5,408 bases of DNA, taken from NCBI GenBank assembly GCA_012032975.1, contig JAAUPU010000278.1, positions 1 to 5,408 of the forward strand, read 5' to 3'. This DNA is from Caldilineaceae bacterium. GTDB taxonomy: Bacteria; Chloroflexota; Anaerolineae; Caldilineales; Caldilineaceae. Shown here in pieces: positions 1 to 5,408 of the stretch; the first letter of the stretch is position 1; the number at the start of each line of letters is the position of its first letter. The position numbers and the translations under genes are program-made. The notes beneath the pieces were generated by a model, which was not told the origin of the DNA, made no database searches, and saw only the letters and a program-made list of their open reading frames with translations.

Positions 1-240
1 CGCATCCAGAAGATGGACGAAGCCGTGATAATTTTCAGACACGCTCTGCATCGCACGCCAATACAAAGCATACACAACCAGATCGCCGGGTCGAACCACA
101 ATCGGAGAAGAGAGAGGCAGATGATCGTCGGCCTGCGCGTCGGAATAGATCGCCACATCGTATCTGTCCAGAACGATTTCGTCACCAAAACGAATGTCCA
201 TGGAGGACGCGTCAGCGACTGCAAGAGTCGGGACCGCGTT
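1..240 (-). repeat. Gene 2 C-terminal beta-sandwich repeat B (truncated by window edge)
   Basis: This is the N-terminal half of a second repeat: MDIRFGDEIVLDRYDVAI, VVRPGDLVVYALYWRAM and NYHGFVHLLDA up to the edge. Each piece has a counterpart in repeat B of gene 1 (LKLRFGDDVLLDSYEL, APGDQVDYTLFWK, NYHGFVHLVDA). The second half, and a possible repeat C, would lie left of position 1. Confidence 0.6.
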
Positions 241-1834
241 GACCGGTATACTTCCCACAGGCTCGAACCGGCTCTGGCTGCGATCTGACGCATCCTCAGC
301 CATTAACGACAACGCAAAGCGCAGATCAAACTTACCAGAGGCCAATCCAGGCGGCAACTTCATCTGGTAGGCGTCGTCGACCAAAATGCCCGGCGCCCAG
401 GTGTGAGCGCGCGCCACACTATACACGGGACGCGCGTTGACTTCGCTCACGATTTCACCTGTACTGTCTATCAATTGCCAGCGGACTCTCAAATCCGGCG
501 GTGTCGCGTGGGTACGCCAATAGGGATAGATCAACAATGCGTCATCCGCCGCCTGGCGCGTACGAACCCCCAGCAATTCGAGGCCGTGTTGGATTTCCGC
601 CTGGGCTTGGAGAAAGTCGGCAGATCGCGATGGTAGCCGGCCCGATGTCGCCAGAAGTGCGCCCGCGGCCAGGAAAACAGGGACGATCGCCAGCACATAC
701 TGTCGCCGACTGGCGAAAAACAACGCGAGCGCCAACAAGACGCCCAGGCTTAGCCAGGCGGCCCACTGTTGCAGTTGTGTGCCTCGCCAGGCAACGGTCA
801 GTCGATGCTGGCCCGCAGGCAGGTCGACGGCGAGCAAGCCCTTGTCTGACGAAGGATAGACATCCAAGGGTGATAGACCGTCCAACATGGCCTGCCAGCC
901 CGGAAAATAGAAGCTGCCAAGATGCAACGTGACCGGCGCGGGCGCATCGACTTGGGCTTGGATTTCAAAGGGATCCGCGGCGAGTAGATCGATTGCAAGA
1001 TCGATGTCTGTCTCAGGCAGATTCGGCCTGGCCTCCGGGTTGATTTCCTCCACCCAGCGCGGCATGAACTCGTAGGTCGAGCTGGTGCCGAGGAGGCCAT
1101 TCTGGGCCTCAAAGGGCGCAAGACTGGATGCGCCCAGCGTCAGCCGATTGACCGGGTCCGGCGTCAGTAAGTCTGCAGGCAACCGGTGCCCCAAAACGAC
1201 GACAGCCAGCAACATGGCCGTGCCAACCGCATTCCACAACGGCGAAGGCAGACGCGCGATGATGCCGGTCGCCAGCAGGGCCAGTGCCAGGCTAACAATG
1301 GTCAGCAGTCGCCACGTGAACTGGATCGATTTGAGAATGTCGTGGCTCAGCCAAAACGGCAACGTCCAACTCCCGATGGCCAGGCCAGCAACCAGGGCCA
1401 CCATCGCCCAAAACCACCACTCGGCGGAACGCGGTTTGACCAACAGAAAACCCAATGCAGCCAACGCCACTTGAAGCACACCAACCTGGAAAGGGATATT
1501 CAGCGTGTATTCAAACGGCAAGTTCAGATCGAGAAAATTCGACCAGGTCCAGACGTTGTCGCGTAGAAAAGCGGCCGCGATCTCGTAGGCCGTCGTGGCG
1601 AGATAGCGCCGCTCCACGATTACCGGCAGCCAGAAGAAAGCGCTGATCCCCATCGCGGTCAGCAGAGCCGCGCCGCCCCAGATAGGCTGCATAAAGTCGC
1701 CGTGCCGTGGACCCGTCCGCCAGTACACGAACATGTAGATCGCCAAGACTGGTGTGACCAGCAAGAGCGTGATGTTGTGAGTCAGCGCCAACCCGGCCAA
1801 CAACAGGCCCGCAGCCAATAAATAGCGAGCCGGG
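1..1834 (-). CDS. Gene 2, 3' part: remaining membrane core, YfhO-like segment and start of beta-sandwich tail (partial)
   Basis: I translated this frame by hand from 1833 to position 1 and found 611 codons without a stop, so it runs off the left edge. It continues gene 2 after the lost base with PARYLLAAG, then LALTHNITLL, SAFFWLPVIVERRYL, FLDLNLPFEYT, AEWWFWA and LPFWLSHDI, each with a counterpart in gene 1. Six or so hydrophobic segments are followed by YEFMPRWVEE (MPRW codons 1065-1054), FYFPGW (FPGW codons 906-895), two helices near 772-716 and 699-640, and the beta-rich tail. The visible end, NYHGFVHLLDA, aligns with gene 1 residues that have about 230 more to go, so roughly 700 bases of gene 2 should lie to the left. 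This stretch contains no convincing gene on the other strand; its shorter open frames are shadows. Confidence 0.85.
241..585 (-). repeat. Gene 2 C-terminal beta-sandwich repeat A
   Basis: This protein-level repeat begins GLELLGVRTRQ and contains IYPYWRTHATPPDLRVRWQL, a W.PGILVDDAY strand and KLPPGLASGKFDLRF. It aligns over its length with repeat A of gene 1 and follows the two C-terminal helices at the same distance, so the tail order is conserved between the paralogues. Confidence 0.6.
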
Positions 1835-2408
1835 CGCCGCCCTGCATCAAACGTCGGAAACTCCAAAAGACCCAGGGCAGCAATGCCTGCGCAGCCACTT
1901 CAGCCAGTGCTCCACGCATGTACATGTTGGTCAGCAGATAGGGCGAGTACATGTACATCACGCCGGCCAGCAGCGCTGCCCAGGAACGGCTGCGCCGATC
2001 TCCGTCGGTGAACAGATCCCAGACAAGCAGATACATGCCGAAGCCGGCGACCAAGACAAAAGTGGCAAAAGTGGTCAACAACGCGGGAATGTAGGCAAGA
2101 CCTGCCAGACGAAACGACTCAGCGACGTAGTAGCTGCCGGGCGCGTAAAAGTGGAAGAGCGGATAGCCGAGGCCCAGCACCATCTCTGGAACCCACCGTG
2201 GGTAGAAGACGCCCTGGCGAATGTGGTCGTCCAGCACCACCAGCCGCAGCAGATGAAGCAAGCCATCGGCCGATGTTGGCAGGCCGACGACCCGGAAGGG
2301 CCAGAGCAGAGGCCCGGCCAAGAGTATGAGCGCCGCCCAAGTATATGGCTCTACGAGCGCCAGCAGATCTGTCAGGCTCGCTTTGAATCGGGGGCTGATT
2401 GCATTCAT
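1782..2408 (-). CDS. Gene 2, 5' part: paralogous PF10131-like membrane protein, N-terminus (frameshifted)
   Basis: This is the N-terminal part of gene 2, a paralogue of gene 1. The ATG at 2408 is well supported: it overlaps the gene 1 TGA as ATGA, and a short polar leader of about 25 residues precedes the first helix. Motifs are ADGLLHLLR (Asp48, His52, Arg55), FYPRW, GYPLFHFYAP, YLLTNMYMRGALAE and AQALLPWVFWSFRRL, aligning with gene 1 from its first visible residues. Homology holds through Ala192 (codon 1835-1833). After that the frame reads about 17 unrelated codons to a TGA at 1782, while the homologous sequence continues one frame over. The 208-residue product would be a core fragment lacking the LTHNI and SAFFWLP helices and the whole tail, so it is unlikely to work alone. 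Asp48 is the candidate catalytic residue by analogy with GT-C enzymes (inference). Confidence 0.85.
   Translation of the reverse strand: MNAISPRFKASLTDLLALVEPYTWAALILLAGPLLWPFRVVGLPTSADGLLHLLRLVVLDDHIRQGVFYPRWVPEMVLGLGYPLFHFYAPGSYYVAESFRLAGLAYIPALLTTFATFVLVAGFGMYLLVWDLFTDGDRRSRSWAALLAGVMYMYSPYLLTNMYMRGALAEVAAQALLPWVFWSFRRLMQGGARLAIYWLRACCWPGWR
1832..1834 (-). other. Frameshift in gene 2: one C apparently missing from a C run
   Basis: On the minus strand the site reads GGCGGCGCCCGGCTCGC. Adding one C to CCC (1834-1832) joins FRRLMQGGA to PARYLLAAGL. The join aligns without gaps to gene 1 over the 25 residues from just after FRRL to THN, including matching Pro, Tyr, Ala, Gly and the THN motif. 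That gapless match makes this run the best placement, though a loss a few bases away cannot be excluded. No slippery heptamer is visible. Confidence 0.85.
2405..2408 (-). promoter_or_regulatory. ATGA stop/start overlap coupling gene 1 to gene 2
   Basis: The gene 2 ATG (2408-2406) and the gene 1 TGA (2407-2405) share two bases. Upstream, CTTCACGTGCA contains no recognisable purine-rich Shine-Dalgarno sequence. This suggests that ribosomes ending gene 1 reinitiate on gene 2, keeping the two proteins in linked amounts. It also supports one transcript for both genes; no promoter is visible, and any promoter must lie right of the window. Confidence 0.8.
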
Positions 2409-4168
2409 TGCACGTGAAGTTCGGTCAGTACGACCACATCGTCGACAAAGCGTTGTCCCTCAGAAGTCAGCACCGGAAGACGCGTCGCGTCGCGGTCGGC
2501 ATCATACAAGCCCATCTGCAACCGATAGGCGCCGGGAACCGCGTCCTCCGCGATCTGCAGAACGATTTCGTCCATGACACGCTCACCGGGTACCCAGGCC
2601 GATGTGGGATTGCCACCTTGCCGGGGCTGCGCGTCGAGTTGGGCGGCCATGCCCAGTTCCGGGTTGTAGAGATGGACGAACTGAGTGTAGTCGACCGGTG
2701 TTGCCGCAGCGCTGCGATAGACGAGCGTGAGCGTCAATTCTGTACCTGGAATGAGGCCACCGAGAGGCTCTTCCAACGAATAGCCAACCAGTTCGCCCAG
2801 CCCCTCGAACGTGGCCCCGACTGCGTGATCGGGTGCCGCATCTGGGCTATTCACGACCTTGATCGGCGGCAGATCGTAGCCATCGCCCAGGACCGCGCCC
2901 GCCGCGTCCGTGATCGGCAGGCGGTCGCCAGTCTCGAAATTGTATAGACCGACGCGCGGCCAATAGAGACCGCTGGCCGCGTCTTCGGGGATCTCCAACC
3001 GGTAGATATCGGGCGTCGCATAGAAGGCATTCCAGGTGAAGGGCGGCGCGAGACGCGGACCGGGCAACTGATCTTGTTGCGCCAACGCCCCCTGGTCTGC
3101 ATCGACGAGATGGACGAAGCCGTGGTAGTTGGCCGCAGCAGGCTGGACCGTCTTCCAGAAGAGCGTATAGTCCACCTGGTCGCCGGGCGCAACGATCGGA
3201 TTGCGGCCGCTCGTCGTCGCAACTGGTGGACGCCCATCGATCTGGAGCTCGTAACTGTCGAGCAATACGTCGTCGCCGAAACGCAGCTTGAGATTCGACG
3301 CTGATTCGTCCAGGTCCGGGACGGGCCGTTCGATCAGAACTGCGCCGACCTCGGTTGGTGGTTGCGCAGACACACCGTCCACCGGATCGATCCCCAATTC
3401 CAGGCTGTATTCGCCGGCCGGCAGACCGGGCGGCAGCGCGAGCGTGTATCTGTCGTCCACGATCTCGCCGGCTTGCCACTCGTCCGAGCGCACCGCGTTG
3501 GCATATGGATAGTCAAAGGTCTCACTAAGAGTCGCGCCTGCTGCATCGGTAAGACGCCAGCGAAAGCGCAGATCGGGAAGCGATTCAATGATGTACCAAT
3601 AGGGGCTAATTTCCAACAGATGCGACTCGACCTGCTGGGTAGTATAGCCCAGTAATCGGACGGGTGCGGCCGGCTGGGCCTGAACCGCTTCCGATTCCGT
3701 CGCTGGCAGCGGCGCCCAGCTTGCTACGACGCCCACAACTAAGCAGGCGAACGGCGCGACGGCCAACCAGCGCCAGCGCCCGCCCCACCAGAGCAGCAAG
3801 AGGGAGAACAAGAGCAGCGTGATCAGGCTGACGATCCGCCCCCACATCTGGACCGGCGTGCCAGCCCACGACACAAGCACCGTATACTCGCCGGCAAGCA
3901 AATCCAACGTCAACAGCCCACCATCACCTCCGGCGCGCAGTTCAAGCGGGGTGACACCGTCCGTCTTTGCCGACCAGCCGGGAAAGTATAGATCAGAAAA
4001 ATGGACTGTCGCGGCTTCGTCGAGCGCCACTGCAAATTCCCTCAGATGCGGGCCTGCGCGCAACAAGCGTAAGTCGATTTCATTCGGTGGGACGCTTTCC
4101 CCCGCGTTGTACTTTTCGTAGACCCAGCGGGGCATGAATTCGTGGGCTGGATCCTTGGCGCGTGTCCC
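2405..4168 (-). CDS. Gene 1, 3' part: extracytoplasmic YfhO-like segment, two helices, three beta-sandwich repeats
   Basis: This continues gene 1 after the single-base loss at 4166-4168, with about 587 codons to a TGA at 2405. It opens with GTRAKDPAHEFMPRW, matching YEFMPRW in gene 2. The next region contains LYFPGW (FPGW codons 3985-3974) and LLAGEYTVLVSWAGTP, like the outer domain that closes YfhO-type proteins. Two membrane helices follow, near 3835-3785 and 3772-3716. After an Ala/Pro/Glu-rich linker come three beta-rich repeats, listed separately. The same frame is open upstream to 4423, but that extension is Arg-rich, overlaps conserved gene 1 coding in the other frame and is not protein-like. 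As a stand-alone gene this fragment has no convincing start; ATG 4135 is what a gene finder might choose. The repeats probably lie outside the membrane, perhaps as a carbohydrate- or partner-binding tail; that role is inferred. Confidence 0.85.
   Translation of the reverse strand, partial: GTRAKDPAHEFMPRWVYEKYNAGESVPPNEIDLRLLRAGPHLREFAVALDEAATVHFSDLYFPGWSAKTDGVTPLELRAGGDGGLLTLDLLAGEYTVLVSWAGTPVQMWGRIVSLITLLLFSLLLLWWGGRWRWLAVAPFACLVVGVVASWAPLPATESEAVQAQPAAPVRLLGYTTQQVESHLLEISPYWYIIESLPDLRFRWRLTDAAGATLSETFDYPYANAVRSDEWQAGEIVDDRYTLALPPGLPAGEYSLELGIDPVDGVSAQPPTEVGAVLIERPVPDLDESASNLKLRFGDDVLLDSYELQIDGRPPVATTSGRNPIVAPGDQVDYTLFWKTVQPAAANYHGFVHLVDADQGALAQQDQLPGPRLAPPFTWNAFYATPDIYRLEIPEDAASGLYWPRVGLYNFETGDRLPITDAAGAVLGDGYDLPPIKVVNSPDAAPDHAVGATFEGLGELVGYSLEEPLGGLIPGTELTLTLVYRSAAATPVDYTQFVHLYNPELGMAAQLDAQPRQGGNPTSAWVPGERVMDEIVLQIAEDAVPGAYRLQMGLYDADRDATRLPVLTSEGQRFVDDVVVLTELHVQ
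2408..2815 (-). repeat. Gene 1 C-terminal beta-sandwich repeat C
   Basis: This protein-level repeat of about 136 residues ends the protein. Signatures are LVGYSLEEP, IPGTELTLTLVY, VDYTQFVHLYNPELG, AQLDAQPRQGG, SAWVPGERVMDEIVLQI, AVPGAYRLQMGLYDADRDATRLPV and a closing VVVLTELHVQ. It is the clearest copy of the consensus FVHL, D..P, W.PGE, G.Y...GLYD, RLPV. The tail ends at a complete strand, so gene 1 has an intact natural C-terminus. Confidence 0.7.
2849..3292 (-). repeat. Gene 1 C-terminal beta-sandwich repeat B
   Basis: This protein-level repeat of about 148 residues runs from LKLRFGDDVLLDSYEL to LPPIKVV. Signatures are APGDQVDYTLFW, NYHGFVHLVDADQG, AQQDQLPG, IPEDAASGLYWPRVGLY and ETGDRLPI. 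The spacing of FVHL, GLY and RLP matches repeat C. The N-terminal half, including FGDD..LD.Y and NYHGFVHL, matches the last visible residues of gene 2. I do not recognise a named domain family for it. Confidence 0.7.
3326..3661 (-). repeat. Gene 1 C-terminal beta-sandwich repeat A
   Basis: This protein-level repeat of about 112 residues starts at VRLLGY. It has SPYWYIIESLPDLRFRW where the later repeats have FVHL, then W.AGEIVDDRYTLALPPGLPAGEYSLELG. The alternating hydrophobic pattern and the final G.Y..E.G strand suggest an immunoglobulin-like sandwich. It is nearer to the first repeat of gene 2 (shared LLG, PYW, PDLR.RW, VDD.Y and LPPGL) than to repeats B and C beside it. Confidence 0.65.
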
Positions 4169-5408
4169 GTGTCGAATTCGATCTGGGCGATACTGGCCAG
4201 ACCCACGTGATCGTCGTCGAAATAGAAGCTCTTCAACCAGTCGATCTGGGGAAATCCGGCGACGAGGATGACGCCAACTAGCAATAAACCCACCGCAGCA
4301 CGTATCCAGCCAGGCCGAACGCGCTGAACAAGCCCGCCGGCGAACAGCGACAACGGCAGCGTGATCACGGCGAGCAGACGCCAGGGAAACTGAACGATGA
4401 GGAAAATGTTGCTGCTCAGCCAAAAAGGTAGCAACGGCTCGAAGATCAGCAGACTCAGGATCAGAGTCACAGCCGCCCAGTACCAGGCTTCAGCAGTTCG
4501 ATTCTTGAGCAACAGGAAGCCTGTCACGCCGACCAGAAGCTGGACAAAACCAAATTGAAAGGGCGCGTCTCCGGTATACTCGAAGGGCACATGCAGATCG
4601 AGGAAGCTGGCCAACGTCCAGACATGTTCGGAAATGCGAGCCGCCGAGAGCGAATACGCATTGTCGGCCAGATAGAGCCGCTCCACCAGCAGCGGCAGCC
4701 AAAAGAAGGCGCTGACGCCAACCGCAGCCAGCCCTGCTCCGATTACCCAGCACAGCCTCGCCGGCCGGAGTTGGTCACTGCGTTGAAACTGCCGCCAGAT
4801 GACGGCCAGGTAGATAAAGAGCATGGGGGGAAAGAGCAACAGCGAAATGTTGTGAGTGACGGCCAGCCCACCCAAGCTGAAGGCGGCCACAAACGCGTAG
4901 GGAGTCGGGTCGTCTGCGATCAGCAGCCGGCGGAAGCTCCATAAGATCCAGGGCAGAAGCGCCTGTGCGCCGAGTTCCGCAATCGCGCCGCGCACGTAGA
5001 TGTTGGTAAGTAGATAGGGCGCCGACACGTAGGCGGCAGAAGCGACCAGAGCCGCCCACCCGTTCGGCAGACCATCCTGCAACTCGAGAAAATCCAGTGC
5101 CAGGAGATAGGCGCCGAAACCGGCCAACAGTAGCAGCAAAACCATCGACAGGACCATTGCTGCACCATATCCCGCGCCCAGAAGCACAAGCAGTTCAGCC
5201 AGGTAATAGGTAGATGGACTATAGAAATTGAAAACCGGATATCCCATGCCACGGAAGAACTCCGGCGTCCATCGCGGGTATAGATTGCCGCTCCTAGCGT
5301 GGAAATCCAGCACGACCAAACGCAAATAGTGGAGGAAACCATCCGCTGTATTGGGTAGTTCGAGCCAGCGCAAGGGCCACGAGACACAAGCTACTAACAA
5401 AGGGATCA
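4042..5408 (-). CDS. Gene 1, 5' part: PF10131-like polytopic membrane protein (partial, frameshifted)
   Basis: This is the N-terminal membrane core of gene 1. The frame is open at the right edge (first whole codon at 5406). The TTG at 5400 is not a credible start, because the match to gene 2 continues through it and gene 2 has about 26 more residues upstream. Visible motifs in order are ADGFLHYLR (Asp codon 5343-5341), LYPRW, GYPVFNFYSP, YLLTNIYVRGAIAE, AQALLPW, VTHNI, SAFFWLPLLVER, FLDLHVPFEYT and LPFWLS, set among about ten hydrophobic segments. These fit the PF10131 membrane family and a GT-C-like fold, in which an acidic residue of the first outer loop is usually catalytic; the Asp of ADG is the candidate. 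No donor or acceptor can be named. True coding leaves this frame at about 4168. The last 40 or so codons to the TGA at 4042 are out-of-frame, without the hydrophobic or motif character of the rest. The family call is from memory of motifs. Confidence 0.85.
   Translation of the reverse strand, partial: IPLLVACVSWPLRWLELPNTADGFLHYLRLVVLDFHARSGNLYPRWTPEFFRGMGYPVFNFYSPSTYYLAELLVLLGAGYGAAMVLSMVLLLLLAGFGAYLLALDFLELQDGLPNGWAALVASAAYVSAPYLLTNIYVRGAIAELGAQALLPWILWSFRRLLIADDPTPYAFVAAFSLGGLAVTHNISLLLFPPMLFIYLAVIWRQFQRSDQLRPARLCWVIGAGLAAVGVSAFFWLPLLVERLYLADNAYSLSAARISEHVWTLASFLDLHVPFEYTGDAPFQFGFVQLLVGVTGFLLLKNRTAEAWYWAAVTLILSLLIFEPLLPFWLSSNIFLIVQFPWRLLAVITLPLSLFAGGLVQRVRPGWIRAAVGLLLVGVILVAGFPQIDWLKSFYFDDDHVGLASIAQIEFDTGHAPRIQPTNSCPAGSTKSTTRGKASHRMKSTYACCAQARI
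4166..4168 (-). other. Frameshift in gene 1: one G apparently missing from a G run
   Basis: On the minus strand the site reads GACACGGGACACGCG. Upstream the conserved frame gives IEFDTG; downstream it gives GTRAKDPAHEFMPRW one frame over. Reading ACG then GGG requires a fourth G in the GGG at 4168-4166. With that base the protein passes smoothly from the membrane core into the MPRW segment, as it does in gene 2 (LLGTS, then YEFMPRW). No canonical X_XXY_YYZ slippery heptamer is present, which argues against programmed frameshifting. Confidence 0.85.

Noticed and set aside
11..27. Exact 17-base match between 11-27 and 3108-3124
   Set aside because: It encodes the conserved HGFVHL motif at equivalent places in the two paralogues; common descent explains it without a DNA repeat or recombination site.
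501..932. Plus-strand open frame of 143 codons
   Set aside because: It lies antisense to the continuous conserved gene 2 frame, is Arg/Pro-rich and lacks domain-like character; it is a shadow of high-G+C coding.
1085..1566. Two overlapping plus-strand open frames (1085-1474 and 1186-1566)
   Set aside because: Both are antisense to the gene 2 membrane core, whose helices and motifs align with gene 1.
2399..2947. Plus-strand open frame of 182 codons
   Set aside because: It is antisense to repeat C and part of repeat B of gene 1, which show clear motifs; the plus-strand translation has no recognisable pattern.
2847..3479. Minus-strand open frame of 210 codons inside gene 1
   Set aside because: It is an Arg/Ser-rich alternative frame of the repeat region; repeats A and B are in the main frame.
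4166..4168. Programmed ribosomal frameshifting at this site or at 1832-1834
   Set aside because: Both shifts are in the -1 direction, but neither site has an X_XXY_YYZ heptamer and I saw no obvious stimulatory element; a lost base explains both more simply.
4169..4423. Upstream extension of the gene 1 3' frame to a TTG at 4423
   Set aside because: These 85 codons are Arg-rich, show no family similarity and overlap conserved gene 1 coding in the other frame; true coding in this frame begins at the frameshift.
1..5408. Search for CRISPR arrays, tRNA or rRNA genes, insertion sequences, terminators or a defence system
   Set aside because: I saw no regular direct repeats, RNA gene signatures, terminal inverted repeats or transposase motifs; the sequence is continuous minus-strand coding.

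Overview
The window is coding from edge to edge on the minus strand. It holds two tandem genes for large, paralogous multi-spanning membrane proteins, neither complete here. Read from the right edge leftwards, gene 1 runs from beyond 5408 to its stop at 2405. Gene 2 starts at 2408, overlapping that stop as ATGA, and runs off the left edge at position 1. There is no intergenic space, and I see no RNA gene, promoter, terminator, CRISPR array or mobile element.

Both proteins share one plan. (i) An N-terminal polytopic core of about ten helices carries a first-loop motif ADGxxHxxR, then YPRW, GYPxFxFYxP, YLLTNxYxRGAxAE, LTHNI, SAFFWLP and PFEYT; it resembles the PF10131 '6-pyruvoyl-tetrahydropterin synthase-related' membrane family, which I place among GT-C-type glycosyltransferase-like proteins. 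(ii) An extracytoplasmic segment runs from EFMPRW to FPGW, like the tail of YfhO-type proteins. (iii) Two further helices follow. (iv) A C-terminal run of beta-sandwich-like repeats has the signatures FVHL, W.pGe..D, G.Y...GLY and RLP. I count three repeats in gene 1, and one plus part of a second in gene 2 before the edge. The likely location is the cytoplasmic membrane with the repeats outside, and a role in cell-surface glycan assembly is an inference.

Each gene is interrupted by one apparent single-base loss in a short G/C run (4166-4168 in gene 1, 1832-1834 in gene 2). Correcting each restores one continuous protein: about 1,000 visible residues in gene 1 and about 803 in gene 2. The same kind of lesion in neighbouring genes whose flanking frames are otherwise clean suggests consensus errors more than gene decay, but the sequence alone cannot settle this. 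The reading-frame halves are therefore listed separately and cross-referenced.

The fairly high G+C, the PF10131-like core and the C-terminal FVHL/GLYD/RLPV-type repeats recall proteins common in Chloroflexota (Anaerolineae/Caldilineae-type genomes). That placement rests on remembered family resemblance, not on a search. The core family looks known; the less described parts are the repeat-bearing architecture and its translationally coupled duplication.
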